A stretch of DNA of 64,000 nt, taken from NCBI RefSeq assembly GCF_004331485.1, contig NZ_SJKD01000001.1, forward strand, positions 1,798,001 to 1,862,000. The letters run 5' to 3'. Below, in pieces: positions 38,253 through 47,350 of this stretch (positions are counted from its first letter, which is position 1; each line of letters opens with the position of its first letter). Under the pieces are notes generated by a model. That model saw nothing but the letters and a program-made list of their open reading frames with translations, was not told the origin of the DNA and did not search any database. Position numbers and translations under genes: made by a program. This DNA comes from Kribbella capetownensis (GTDB lineage Bacteria > Actinomycetota > Actinomycetes > Propionibacteriales > Kribbellaceae).

Positions 38253-39757
38253 TTGTTGTGGCGTTGGGTGCGGGGGCGGCCGTCGGGGTCGTAGAGGTGG
38301 TTGGCGAGCCAGCGGGCCCAGGGGGTGTGGAGGCGGGGGACCGGCTGGGGGGTGTGGGGACGGATGCGGCCCGCGGGTCGTGGCCCGAGGCAACCATTTG
38401 CGTGCCAGTCGTCCAGGGTGGCGGCCGTCTCCCGCCACTGGTCGAAGCCGGCGATCGGGTCGAGCTCGGGATCGTCGGTGCCCAGGTGCTCGGACCACAG
38501 CTCCAACCGCAACGAGCGGGCCAGGTCCTCGGATTCGACCGCGCAGGTCAGCTCGCTGTCGTTCGTCCAGGATCTGCGGTTGAAGTTGTCGGATCCACAC
38601 GTCAGCCACTGATCGTCGATGATGCAGACCTTCGCGTGCACATAGATCGGTACGCCGGCCTCGTTCTCCAGGTTGTAGATCGCCACGCGATCCGACTCCA
38701 GCAACCGCATCGCCTCCAGTTGCGCGTAGCGAGCCGGCGGACCACTCAGCCGCCCGTCCTGGTCCGGGTATCGCGGTACGACCGCGATGATCCGCAACTC
38801 GGGCGACCGCACCAACGCCTCCCGCAGGCACAGCGTCACCTCCGTGGACCACAGGTACTGATCCTCCAGGTAGATCAGCGACCGTGCCCGCCCGAACGCC
38901 TTCAGATAGCCACGAGCGATGCTGTGCTCCCCACCCGGCGCGAACGGGAACCCCGGATGCTTGTGCGCATACGTCCGCAACACCTGTACGGCGTGCGGCC
39001 CGGCCGCGGACGGATCGGGGAACGCCTCCGGCAGATCCTCCGGATGCCGCGGCATCCGCGCCAACCGCTGGATCACCATCCGGTACGGCGTCCGGCGGTC
39101 GAGCGGATGCGCATCGTCCCAGCGTTCGACGAAGCAGCGCAGCAGATCTCCCACCACCGGACCCCGGAGCTCGAACATCACGTCATGCCACGGTGGCCGG
39201 TCTCCGTACCGCGCATCCATCGGCGCCGGTTGCGGATCACCCAGGTGCCGGCCGTCGTCGCGCCGTCCATGGCACAGATCGATGCCGCCGACGAAGGCGA
39301 CATCCGCGGCAGGATTGTCGCGATGCCGGATCACGAACAGCTTCTGGTGGTGCGAGGCCAGCCGACGGACCCGCTGGTCGAGCAGCGCCTCGCCGCCGGC
39401 TTCGTTCAGTTCGGTCCCGAGCCGCTGGTTCTCCTGGGAGTTGAAGTTCAGGTGATCCGAATGGGACCGCCACAGCAGCGCCCGGACCTCGACCCCGGAC
39501 CGGGCGAGGTCGCAGAGCACCGAACCCAGGCTGGGACCGCCCTCGACCAGTACCTCGTCCGGATCGCCACGCCAGTCGGTGAAGTACACCCGGTCGCCCG
39601 GCCGCAGGGCGCACAGTTCGTCGTACAGACGGCGGAAGTATGTCGCGCCGTGCACCAGGGCCTGGACCCGGTTGCCCTCGGTCCAGGCCCCGTCGGCGTC
39701 GATGTCCGTGGTGGGGTTGCCCCGCTCTGTCGCGGTCAGGAACCAGTCGTGCCTCAT
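38243..39757 (-). CDS. Phospholipase D-like (PLDc domain) protein
   Basis: A 504-residue cytoplasmic protein of the phospholipase D superfamily. The first HKD-like motif is HQKLFVI with His137 and Lys139, followed by GGID (157-160); its usual Asp is replaced by the stretch RHRDNPAAD. The second is a full HAKVCIID (His374, Lys376, Asp381) followed by GSDNFNRRS. Members cleave or transfer phosphodiester bonds in phospholipids. ATG at 39757 directly precedes the conserved DWFLTATERGNP; the frame extends upstream into the cupin gene but there the sequence is Ser/Thr/Arg-rich shadow. It lies 28 bp downstream of the cupin gene. Confidence 0.82.
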   Translation of the reverse strand: MRHDWFLTATERGNPTTDIDADGAWTEGNRVQALVHGATYFRRLYDELCALRPGDRVYFTDWRGDPDEVLVEGGPSLGSVLCDLARSGVEVRALLWRSHSDHLNFNSQENQRLGTELNEAGGEALLDQRVRRLASHHQKLFVIRHRDNPAADVAFVGGIDLCHGRRDDGRHLGDPQPAPMDARYGDRPPWHDVMFELRGPVVGDLLRCFVERWDDAHPLDRRTPYRMVIQRLARMPRHPEDLPEAFPDPSAAGPHAVQVLRTYAHKHPGFPFAPGGEHSIARGYLKAFGRARSLIYLEDQYLWSTEVTLCLREALVRSPELRIIAVVPRYPDQDGRLSGPPARYAQLEAMRLLESDRVAIYNLENEAGVPIYVHAKVCIIDDQWLTCGSDNFNRRSWTNDSELTCAVESEDLARSLRLELWSEHLGTDDPELDPIAGFDQWRETAATLDDWHANGCLGPRPAGRIRPHTPQPVPRLHTPWARWLANHLYDPDGRPRTQRHNNTF

Positions 39758-39785
39758 CAGTTCCCAGTGCCCGTAATCCGTCAGG

Positions 39786-40259
39786 TCATGACTGGCGGGA
39801 GTCCCAGGTGGGGCTTTCGACGTAGTGGTTGTCGTAGAGGTCGCTGGTCTTGGCGAGTTCGGACGGCGCGGTCTCGCCGCGGTAGACGCGTTCGAGGAGG
39901 CGGTAGTAGTCGAAGCGCGGCTTCGCGTGGGTGAGGACGAAGAAGACCTCGGCGGCCTCGTCGCCGGCCGCCTCGAAGGCGTGCGGGGTGTTCGGCGGTA
40001 CGACGAGTACGTCGCCCTCGGCCAGGGTGATGAGGTCGTCGCCGAGCAGGACACGCAGGCTGCCGGAGAGGACGAAGAACAGCTCGGACGCCTCTCGGTG
40101 CTGGTGCGGGGGAGCGCTGTCCTTGCCAGGCCTGAAGATCGAACGGTGGCTGGTCAGGTGACCGCCGGTGTCGGCGACGTCGGCGAACAGGGTGACTCCG
40201 GCGGCGGGCAGAACCTCGGCTTCGGCGGCACGGACCAGGACGGGCGGGATGGTGCTCAT
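39786..40259 (-). CDS. Cupin domain protein
   Basis: A 157-residue single-domain cupin. The two motifs are PPHQHREASELFFVLSGSLRVLLGD (metal-binding His-x-His and Glu) and GDVLVVPPNTPHAFEA (third His). ATG at 40259 follows GAAGGAGA at 9-12 nt spacing; an upstream in-frame start at 40304 lies inside the MFS gene and has no ribosome site. It comes 28 bp after the MFS transporter on the same strand, and an Rrf2 regulator heads the group, so it may act on or sense the compound that is exported. Substrate unknown. Confidence 0.85.
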   Translation of the reverse strand: MSTIPPVLVRAAEAEVLPAAGVTLFADVADTGGHLTSHRSIFRPGKDSAPPHQHREASELFFVLSGSLRVLLGDDLITLAEGDVLVVPPNTPHAFEAAGDEAAEVFFVLTHAKPRFDYYRLLERVYRGETAPSELAKTSDLYDNHYVESPTWDSRQS

Positions 40260-40287
40260 GACAGTTTCTCCTTCGCTAGTTGGCAGA

Positions 40288-41697
40288 TCAGTTGCTGACG
40301 GCATCGACCAGGACCGGAGTACGACGCCGGCCGGTGAGTGCGATCGCGGCGGTGACGACGACCCCGGCCGCGGTGAGCAGGACGGCGAGCCGGAGCCCGT
40401 GGGTGGTCGCCGTACGCAGCGACTCGCCGGTCAGGCCGGCCGTGCCGCGGTTGGCGATGGCCACGAGGATCGCGAGACCGACCGCGTTCCCGATCTGCTG
40501 ACCGGTCGAGGCCATCCCCGAGCCGATGCCCTGGTACTCCGCGGCGACGCCGGTGGACGCGGCGGCGAACATGGTGCTGAACGCGCTGCCCTGGCCGAAG
40601 CTGAGGATCAGCAGTGCCGGAACCAGAACGCCGTACGACGCATGGCTCGACAGGACCAGACCGAGGAGTGCGACACCGACCGCGGACACGGACAGGCTGA
40701 CCGCGAGAGTCAGGTGGAGACCGAACCGCGTCGCCAGCCGCCCGCCCAGGTTGGAGCCGACGAAGATCGCCAGCATCGGGAGCAGGTACGCCAGGCCCGT
40801 CTCCAGCGCGTTGTAGCCCAGGACGTCCTGGAAGTAGACGGTCTCGAAGTACAGCAGCGTTCCGAGCGTCGCGGAGAACAGCAGGATCACACTGACGCCG
40901 TTGCGGAGGTTGCGAACGCGCAGCAATCCCAACGCCAGCAGGGGATCCGGCGACCGGAGCTCGATCAGGACGAACGCCGTCAGCAGTACGACGCCGGCCA
41001 CGACCGCAGCCACGCTGACACCGTCCCACCCAGTCGCCGGGCCCTGCACCAGCGCGAACACAACCGCGGTGATCCCTGCCGTCGCAGCCACCGCGCCAGG
41101 TACGTCGAATCTGCGGCAACCACGATCCGTCCCGTCGACGGGGAGCAGGATCAGCGCCGCCACCACACCGATCGCGGCGAGCGGAACGTTGACGAAGAAG
41201 ATCGCCGCCCAGCCGAACGACTGGGTCAGGACACCACCCAGCAACGAGCCGAGCGCCATTCCACTGCCACCTGCCGCGCCCCAGATCGAGAACGCCCGGT
41301 TGCGGTCCCGGCCCTCCGCGAACAACGTGCCGATCAGCGACAGCGTGGCGGGCGCGAGGACGGCACCGCCGAATCCCTGCACCGCCCGGGCGCCGACCAG
41401 CAGGCCGGGCTCAGTCGCGAAACCTCCGGCCAGCGAGGAGGCGCCGTACAGGATGAGACCGGCGGTGAACATCCGGCGCCGGCCGAGCAGGTCGGACATC
41501 CGGCCGCCCAGCAGAAGGAATCCGCCGAAGGCGACGGCGTACCCGCTCACCACCCATTGCAGGTTGTGGGCGACGAAGCCGAGGTCGCGGCCGATGTCCG
41601 GGACGGCGACGTACACGATGGTGTAGTCGATCGAGATGATCAGTTGGGCGAACGCGAGCAAGGACAGGATCAGTGGCTTATTCAGGATGTCTAACAT
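40288..41697 (-). CDS. MFS drug-efflux transporter, DHA2-type (14 TM)
   Basis: A 469-residue major facilitator protein with about fourteen hydrophobic segments. Motif A-like GGRMSDLLGRRRMF follows helix 2, and the helix-5 motif C region contains GSGMALGSLLGGVLTQSFGWAAIFFVNVPLA, the hallmark of the drug:H+ antiporter-2 group (EmrB/QacA-like). Position between the Rrf2 regulator and the cupin suggests a small stress-inducible operon. Confidence 0.88.
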   Translation of the reverse strand: MLDILNKPLILSLLAFAQLIISIDYTIVYVAVPDIGRDLGFVAHNLQWVVSGYAVAFGGFLLLGGRMSDLLGRRRMFTAGLILYGASSLAGGFATEPGLLVGARAVQGFGGAVLAPATLSLIGTLFAEGRDRNRAFSIWGAAGGSGMALGSLLGGVLTQSFGWAAIFFVNVPLAAIGVVAALILLPVDGTDRGCRRFDVPGAVAATAGITAVVFALVQGPATGWDGVSVAAVVAGVVLLTAFVLIELRSPDPLLALGLLRVRNLRNGVSVILLFSATLGTLLYFETVYFQDVLGYNALETGLAYLLPMLAIFVGSNLGGRLATRFGLHLTLAVSLSVSAVGVALLGLVLSSHASYGVLVPALLILSFGQGSAFSTMFAAASTGVAAEYQGIGSGMASTGQQIGNAVGLAILVAIANRGTAGLTGESLRTATTHGLRLAVLLTAAGVVVTAAIALTGRRRTPVLVDAVSN

Positions 41698-41742
41698 CCA
41701 GAATCGACTCCTGGGTCTGGACGGAAAGGTCGTGGGTGAAGG

Positions 41743-42225
41743 TCAGGACTTGAGGTTGGCGAACCGGTTCCGGGTGCTGGCGGGAGCGTCCGGAGACGTG
41801 CTCACCACCCGCTCGGCGATGTCCGCGATGGTCTGGCCGGCCAGCGTCCGGCGATAGGTCAGCTCGGCGGAGCGCATCGCCTGGGAGACCACGCAGACCT
41901 TGGTGTAGTCGACCTTCGGGTCGGCGCCCGGGCCCTCCTTCAGGATCTGCGTGCAGCGGAAGGCGTCGTCCGGCCCGTCGATCGCGACCACGATGTCCAG
42001 CAGGGTGATCTTCTGCGGGTCGCGGGCCAGCTGGAAGCCGCCCTTGGGCCCGGAGACCGAGGTCAGGATGCCGGCCCGGGTGAGCGCCTGGAGCTGCTTG
42101 TTCAGATACGCCGTGGGAAGGTTGTAGAAGGCGGCGAGTCGCTTGGCGGTGACCGCCTCGCCGGGCAGCCAGCTGAGATTCACGCAGCTGTGCATCGCCC
42201 ACTCGACGCCTTCGTTCATCTTCAT
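41743..42225 (-). CDS. Rrf2 family transcriptional regulator
   Basis: A 160-residue regulator with the Rrf2 winged helix (AVTAKRLAAFYNLPTAYLNKQLQALTRAGILTSVSGPKGGFQLARDP) and central dimerisation helix. Iron-sulfur Rrf2 proteins such as IscR and NsrR have three clustered cysteines after residue 90; here only Cys14, Cys91 and Cys111 occur, too widely spaced for that pattern, so it may be a thiol-switch or non-cluster member. It heads an MFS-cupin group. Start may be the ATG at 42225 or 42219. Confidence 0.87.
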   Translation of the reverse strand: MKMNEGVEWAMHSCVNLSWLPGEAVTAKRLAAFYNLPTAYLNKQLQALTRAGILTSVSGPKGGFQLARDPQKITLLDIVVAIDGPDDAFRCTQILKEGPGADPKVDYTKVCVVSQAMRSAELTYRRTLAGQTIADIAERVVSTSPDAPASTRNRFANLKS

Positions 42226-42230
42226 AACCT

Positions 42231-42245
42231 GGATACTAAATGTCC
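42231..42245. promoter_or_regulatory. Inverted repeat at the rrf2 start, candidate autoregulatory operator
   Basis: GGATA-CTAAA-TGTCC is an imperfect 15-bp inverted repeat (GGAYA-N5-TRTCC), AT-rich against its surroundings and only 5 bp before the rrf2 ATG. A regulator bound there would block the promoter or the start of the message. The pairing with the Rrf2 protein is inferred from position. Confidence 0.4.
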
Positions 42246-42270
42246 TGAATCCCGGTCGTCAAGCGAATGA

Positions 42271-43188
42271 TCACACCGCGGAGGCGGTGACGGCGGCGCG
42301 CTCGATTGCGATGGTGCGGCGCCGCCGGTTCATGCTGTCGAGGGTGAAGATGACCAGCGCCAGCCAGACCAGCCCGAATCCGGCCCACCGCATCGGCGAC
42401 ATCTCCTCGTGGAACACCAGCACACCGCAGACGAACTGCATGATCGGCGCAATGTAATTCAGCAGCCCCAGCGTCGTCATCGAAACCCTGGTTGCGGACG
42501 CCCCGAAGAGCAGCAGCGGTACGGCGGTGATCGGCCCGGTCAGCAGTACGAGCGTCAGATAGCCGGCGCCGTGATGCGTGACCGTCGACTCGCCCTGCGT
42601 GCCGAGTACGACGATCGCCGCGAGCGCCAGCGGTGCCACGGTGGCGGACTCGATCGCCATTCCCTCGATCGCCCCGGCGCCGGCCTGCTTCTTGGTCAGC
42701 CCGTACAGCCCGAACGAGAAGGTGAGGATGATCGCGACCCACGGTGGTCGGCCGTTCTCGATCGTCAGCCCGGCGACCGCGACGAAGGCGACCGCGAGCG
42801 CGACCCACTGCAAGGATCGCAACCGTTCCTTCAGTACGACGACGCCGAGTAGCACAGTGAACAGCGGAGTGATGAAGTACCCGAGCGACGTCTCCACCAC
42901 CCGGCCGTGGTTCACCGCCCAGATGTAGGTACCCCAGTTGGCGGAGATGAGGAACGCGGCCGCGATCAACGGCCACCGGCGCCGCGGCTCCCGCAGCAAC
43001 GCCTTCACCTGGCCGAACTTGCGCAGTACGACGACCAGGATCGCGATCGTCACCAGCGACCACAGGACCCGGTGGGCCAGCAGTTCGATCGCGCCGGAGT
43101 GGTCCAGCAGTCTCCAGTAGAGCGGGAACAGGCCCCAGATCAGGTACGCCGCGAAACCGTAGATGAACCCTCTGCGCTGCTCTGGCAC
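42271..43188 (-). CDS. rarD: RarD-type EamA family transporter
   Basis: A 305-residue ten-helix permease with two EamA repeats. The N-terminus RRGFIYGFAAYLIWGLFPLYWRLLDHSGAIELLAHRVLWSLV and the later SANWGTYIWAVNHGRVVETSLGYFITPLFTVLLGV are almost the family consensus of RarD, a putative exporter whose substrate is not firmly known. It lies 45 bp upstream of rrf2 on the same strand but is probably independent of it. Confidence 0.87.
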   Translation of the reverse strand: MPEQRRGFIYGFAAYLIWGLFPLYWRLLDHSGAIELLAHRVLWSLVTIAILVVVLRKFGQVKALLREPRRRWPLIAAAFLISANWGTYIWAVNHGRVVETSLGYFITPLFTVLLGVVVLKERLRSLQWVALAVAFVAVAGLTIENGRPPWVAIILTFSFGLYGLTKKQAGAGAIEGMAIESATVAPLALAAIVVLGTQGESTVTHHGAGYLTLVLLTGPITAVPLLLFGASATRVSMTTLGLLNYIAPIMQFVCGVLVFHEEMSPMRWAGFGLVWLALVIFTLDSMNRRRRTIAIERAAVTASAV

Positions 43189-43330
43189 GCCGTCAGACTA
43201 TGCCCATGCGACAGTCGCATCCAATTGCTTTGCTCATGACGTGAGACGGGCCTGAGTCCAGTACCCGTTGTCCCCGGGGAGCCGCTGGTGCGATGCGGTT
43301 GGATAGAGGGGTGGACACGAGGAGGCACCC

Positions 43331-44083
43331 GTGGGTGTGAGGACCGGTCTGGTCTCGGTGACGTTCCGCCAGTTGCCGGCCGACGAGGTGGTGGAGCTGG
43401 CGGCGAAGGCCGGTCTCGCGGCGATCGAGTGGGGTGGTGACGTACACGTCCCGCTCGGCAATCTGGTTACCGCTCAGCGGGTGAAGGCGGTGTGCGAGGT
43501 CCACGGACTGGAGATCGCGGCGTACGGCTCCTATCTGCGGGCGGGCAGCGTCGACCGGGAGGAGATGCGCTCCGCGGTCGCCACTGCCGAGGCCCTCGGC
43601 GCTCCCCGGATCCGGGTCTGGGCAGGCAATGTCGGTACGGCGCAAGCGGGCGTGGGGGACCGGATGGCGGTGACCCGCGGGCTGGCCGAACTGGCCGACG
43701 TGGCGGCCTCGTCCGGGATCGAGATCGCGATGGAGTTCCACCGGAACACGCTCACCGACGAGGTCGACTCCACCATCACGCTGCTGCTCGACGTCGGGGC
43801 TCCCAACCTCAAGACGTACTGGCAGCCGCCCGTCGACCTGGACGACGCCCAGTGCCTCGACCAGCTCGAAGCCCTGATGCCGTGGCTGACGACCGTCCAC
43901 GTCTTCTCCTGGTGGCCGTCGAACACCCGGCTCCCGCTCGCCGGCCGCGAGTCGCTCTGGCGCCCGGTCCTCGACCGCCTCGCCGCCGAGCCCCGCGAGA
44001 TCAACGCCCTGCTCGAGTTCGTCGCCGACGACTCCCCGGAGCAGTTGGCCAAGGACGCCGCCGACCTGCACGCCTGGGTCTAA
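43331..44083 (+). CDS. Sugar phosphate isomerase/epimerase family protein (xylose isomerase-like TIM barrel)
   Basis: A 250-residue protein of the AP endonuclease 2/xylose isomerase-like TIM-barrel family. It shows the metal-site pattern IEWGGDVHV, RVWAGN, IEIAMEFHRNTLTD, TYWQPPVDLD and VHVFSW. GTG start at 43331 follows GGAGG within 8 bases. Substrate unknown; it is alone, divergent from rarD, and overlaps the next convergent gene by 4 bp. Confidence 0.8.
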   Translation: MGVRTGLVSVTFRQLPADEVVELAAKAGLAAIEWGGDVHVPLGNLVTAQRVKAVCEVHGLEIAAYGSYLRAGSVDREEMRSAVATAEALGAPRIRVWAGNVGTAQAGVGDRMAVTRGLAELADVAASSGIEIAMEFHRNTLTDEVDSTITLLLDVGAPNLKTYWQPPVDLDDAQCLDQLEALMPWLTTVHVFSWWPSNTRLPLAGRESLWRPVLDRLAAEPREINALLEFVADDSPEQLAKDAADLHAWV

Positions 44084-44916
44084 TTCACGGGCAGGTACAG
44101 CGCGATCACGAGCTTGCCGCCGGTGGGACGCCCCGAGCTGATCCGGTAGGTGACTGTCTTCGGCGTGGACTGCGCGTCTTCGGCCATCCAGCCGAAGCCG
44201 CTGGACGCGGGCGGACCGTCCTGGTCCGCGGTCACTCCGCGCCAGCGCGTGGTCACGCCGAGGCCGAGATTGGTGTTGCCGTAGGCCCAGAGGAACCGTT
44301 TCCCGACCGGTGTCGTGAGTTCCACCTTGCCGCCGGAGGCAGGAACGACCACCGAGCGGACGAACCGGTACCGGGTGCCGTCGACCTCCTTCTCCCGGTC
44401 CAGATCGATCCCGTTCGTGCTGACCTGCGGTCCGGCGTCGTAGATCGCCACCCCGATTCTTGCCTTCGGCACCGACATCGGCCGGCCGAGCTTGTCCACC
44501 AGTCGCGCCGTCACCTGCACGTGCCGACCGGCCGGGACGGCCAGCTGGATGTGCTGACTCGTGTCGAGCTGGGACTGGTCGCCGACCGCGGGGTACCCGT
44601 TCACCGAGCTCCCGTCGCTGAGCCGCACCTGGATCCGGTACTCGACGTTGTCCTGTACGACGTAGTCGGCCGGAGTCCCGAGCGTCTGTACGACGACGGA
44701 TCGGCTGCGGGCGACGAAGCTGGTGCCGACCTGCATCGCGCCACGGCCGCCGATCGTCGCCGCGAGCGGCTGCCCGATCGGTGCGTCGGTCCAGAGGGTG
44801 CTCTCGCTCGGTACGCCGTTCTTGAACGGCGAGACGTCCTTCATGCGGGGGACGCTGTCGACCGTGAAACCGTTGACGCGGACCCAGATCGTCGCGTCGG
44901 AGTCCGCCTGGCACAT
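44080..44916 (-). pseudogene. C-terminal fragment of an unrecognised, probably secreted protein
   Basis: From a possible ATG at 44916 this frame gives 278 residues of beta-rich, Thr/Val/Gly-rich sequence (for example QHIQLAVPAGRHVQVTARLVDK, KVTYRISS-like end) that looks like an extracellular protein. It lacks any signal peptide and begins in the middle of a strand, directly where the sigma-factor relic ends in another frame. The longer open frame to 45171 is arginine/proline-rich antisense-like sequence. A deletion most likely joined the tail of this gene to the relic. If the homologues start here, it would be an intact gene, so the call is tentative. Confidence 0.45.
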
Positions 44917-44919
44917 CCC

Positions 44920-45094
44920 GGCCGATCGCGTCCCAGAGGTCGAGCCGGTCCTCGCCGGCCGGGGCGGAGGAGTCGGGCAACCTCTCCGTCGGGATCTCGC
45001 CGGTCCAGCGACGTCGCCACCAGGACGAGTACGTGGTGACGAGGATCCGGCGTACATAGGGCTCGGGGTCGTCGGTCGAACGGATGGTTGCCTT
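44920..45094 (-). pseudogene. ECF sigma factor fragment (SigE-like family), internal part only
   Basis: About 58 codons read through a frame different from the downstream fragment and match the middle of actinobacterial SigE-family ECF sigma factors: STDDPEPYVRRILVTTY, SSWWRRRWTGEIPTERLPD and RLDLWDAIG. This is the end of region 2 and the linker. Both the start of region 2 and all of region 4 (promoter -35 recognition) are missing, and no start codon fits. It is bounded by non-coding sequence on the 5' side and by the unrelated fragment on the 3' side. It cannot encode a working sigma factor. Confidence 0.6.
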
Positions 45095-45188
45095 CTCGTC
45101 GGAAAGTTTCGCTGAGCACTGGCCAAGCGGTGGATGGTGACGGAATGCTGGGCCGGGACAGGTTCCTTCACCGCCCCGGAGGTGTCCG

Positions 45189-45935
45189 ATGTCCATCACC
45201 CGACCGTTGCCGCGGCTGATCGCCGTACTGCTGCTGTTCGCGGCGACGCTCACGACCAGCCAGGTCGTGACCGCGACCAAGGCGCACGCGGATGGTTGTT
45301 ACACGTGGGGCCGCACGCTCAGCCAGGGCATGAACGGCGAGGATGTGCGGCAGTTGCAGATCAGGGTCGCCGGTTATCCCGGGTACGGCGGTCATCTCGC
45401 CGTCGACGGGGACTTCGGGCCGGCCACCAAGGCGGCGGTGCAGCGGTTCCAGTCGGCGTACGGGCTGGGGTCGGACGGGATTGCCGGGCCGGCGACGTTC
45501 ACCAAGCTCTATGCGCTGCAGGACGACGACTGTACGCCGATCCACTTCGCCTACACCGAACTCGACGACGGGTGCGGCGGCTCTGGATGGGACGGCGGAC
45601 CGCTGTCGGCGGCGGCGACGAAGGCGAACGCGTTGCAGACCATGTGGCAGTTGGAGGCGATGCGGCACGCGCTCGGTGACCAGCCGCTGAACATCTCCAG
45701 CGGGTTCCGCAGCATCCCGTGCAACAACTCGGTCGGTGGCGCGAGCAACAGTCAGCACCTGTACGGCCGGTCCGCCGACCTGACCGGGGTCCACTCCTTC
45801 TGCACCCTCGCCAAACAAGCCCGCAACCACGGCTTCGGCGGCATCTTCGGCCCCGGCTACCCCGGCCACAACGACCACACCCACGTAGACATCAGAACCG
45901 GAAACGTCTGGGACGCCCCCAACTGCGGAATCTAG
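45189..45935 (+). CDS. Secreted zinc D-Ala-D-Ala carboxypeptidase with peptidoglycan-binding domain
   Basis: A 248-residue exported protein. A signal peptide (residues 1 to about 35, cut after AHA) is followed by a PG_binding_1 domain (about 45-108; LRQLQIRV-like repeat, DGDFGPATKAAVQRFQ) and an M15-type peptidase domain (about 115-248). The likely zinc ligands are His190 and Asp197 in SQHLYGRSAD and His232 in HTHVD, with the spacing of the Streptomyces albus G enzyme. It trims the terminal D-Ala of wall peptides. GGAGG lies 7 nt before the ATG. A strong hairpin follows the gene. Confidence 0.88.
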   Translation: MSITRPLPRLIAVLLLFAATLTTSQVVTATKAHADGCYTWGRTLSQGMNGEDVRQLQIRVAGYPGYGGHLAVDGDFGPATKAAVQRFQSAYGLGSDGIAGPATFTKLYALQDDDCTPIHFAYTELDDGCGGSGWDGGPLSAAATKANALQTMWQLEAMRHALGDQPLNISSGFRSIPCNNSVGGASNSQHLYGRSADLTGVHSFCTLAKQARNHGFGGIFGPGYPGHNDHTHVDIRTGNVWDAPNCGI

Positions 45936-45954
45936 CTGTACCCGGCCGTGGGCC

Positions 45955-45997
45955 GCTGGCGGGTTGTTTCACCGCTGACGCCAAACAACCCGCCAGC
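45955..45997. terminator. Strong bidirectional terminator hairpin
   Basis: Arms 45955-45969 (GCTGGCGGGTTGTTT) and 45983-45997 are perfect 15-bp inverted copies with a 13-nt loop, located between the convergent carboxypeptidase and DUF445 genes, 19 bp after the former's stop. On both strands the stem ends in an AAA/TTT run at the loop side. Confidence 0.7.
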
Positions 45998-46067
45998 CGT
46001 CACGCGACCCGCCACCCACCGGCCCTAGCTGACCGGTTGGGTCCCGAAGTCCGCAGATACGTCGGCT

Positions 46068-47315
46068 TCACAGGAGTTGGCTGAGCGTGTGGATCACGAG
46101 GCCTACCAGGGCGCCTACGACGGTGCCGTTGATTCGGATGAATTGGAGGTCTCGGCCTACGTGGAGTTCGATTCGGGCGGCGGCTTCGCGGCCGTCCCAG
46201 CGTTCGATGGTGTCGGAGATGACGGAGACGATCTCGTTGCCGTAGGTGCGGACGACGTACCCGACTGCCTCGGACGCGCGGGCGTCGACCTTGCCGCGCA
46301 GCGCCTCGTCGTCCTGCAGTCGTTGGCCCAGGTCCTGGATGGCCTTGGTTGCGCGGACCCGCAGCGTGCTGTCCGGGTCGGCGATCGAGTCGATCAGTGC
46401 GGTGCGTACGGCGTCCCACACCGCGGTCAGGCTGGAGCCCATATCGGGGTGCGTCAGCATCCGCGCCTTGAACGCCTCGAAGCGCGCCATCGTCTCCGGA
46501 TCGTTCTGTAGGTCGTGCGCGAGCTGCCCGAGCAGCCGGTCGACCGCCCGCCGCGCCGCATGCGTCGGGTTGTCCCGTACGTCGGCCAGCCAGGCCAGCG
46601 CCTCGCGGTGGATCCGGTCGATCACCAGCCGGTCGACCCACTGCGGTGACCACCGCGGCGCCCGCGGACCAACCACGTCGGCGAGCAGTTCGCGGTTGTC
46701 GCGCAACCAGTCATGCGCCTCCACCATCAACAGATCGAACAACGCATGGTGAGCACCGTCATCGACGACCGACTGCAGGAAGTGCCCCGCGATCGGGCTC
46801 AACGGCTCCTGCACGAACCGCGGCAGCAACGACCCCCGGACGAACGCCGCCACGTCCTCGTCGCCGAGCCGCGGCAGCGCCGCCCCGATCGTCCGCGCGC
46901 CCTCGGCCACGATCCGCTCGGCATGCGTGCCGGAGGTAAGCCACTCACCGGCCCGGCGGCTCACCTCGGCGGTGCGCATCTTCTCCGCCACGACCTCCTG
47001 GGACAGGAAGTTCTCGGTGACGAACTGCTCGAGGCTCTCGGCCAGGCTGTCCTTGCGGGTCGGCACGATCGCCGTGTGCGGGATCGGCAGCCCGAGCGGA
47101 CGCCGGAACAGCGCGGTCACCGCGAACCAGTCCGCCAGCGCACCCACCATCGCGGCCTCCGCCGCGGCGTTCAGGTACGCCCAGCCGCCGTCGCGGTGCA
47201 GCGTGGCCACATAGATCACCGCGGCCAGCAGCAGCAACGACAACGCCACCGATCGCATCTGCCGCAGCCCGCGCCGCCGGACGAGGTCGGCGGCGCCCAA
47301 CGTCAATGTCGCCAT
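46068..47315 (-). CDS. DUF445 family membrane protein
   Basis: A 415-residue protein of the DUF445/YjiN family. It has an N-terminal helix (about 22-42), the conserved NAAAEAAMVGALADWFAVTALFRRPLGLPIPHTAIVP block, a long helical soluble region and a C-terminal hydrophobic segment (FIRINGTVVGALVGLVIHTLSQLL). Function of the family is unknown; membrane anchoring at both ends suggests an envelope role. It lies 35 bp upstream of nothing related; the MFS gene follows upstream on the same strand. Confidence 0.85.
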   Translation of the reverse strand: MATLTLGAADLVRRRGLRQMRSVALSLLLLAAVIYVATLHRDGGWAYLNAAAEAAMVGALADWFAVTALFRRPLGLPIPHTAIVPTRKDSLAESLEQFVTENFLSQEVVAEKMRTAEVSRRAGEWLTSGTHAERIVAEGARTIGAALPRLGDEDVAAFVRGSLLPRFVQEPLSPIAGHFLQSVVDDGAHHALFDLLMVEAHDWLRDNRELLADVVGPRAPRWSPQWVDRLVIDRIHREALAWLADVRDNPTHAARRAVDRLLGQLAHDLQNDPETMARFEAFKARMLTHPDMGSSLTAVWDAVRTALIDSIADPDSTLRVRATKAIQDLGQRLQDDEALRGKVDARASEAVGYVVRTYGNEIVSVISDTIERWDGREAAARIELHVGRDLQFIRINGTVVGALVGLVIHTLSQLL

Positions 47316-47350
47316 ACCCCGATCTAACCAAGTCCCCGGTCATCAACCGG

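Noticed and set aside
39758..40054. 99-residue Ser/Thr/Arg-rich extension of the phospholipase D-like protein
   Set aside because: It is the out-of-frame shadow of the cupin gene on the same strand.
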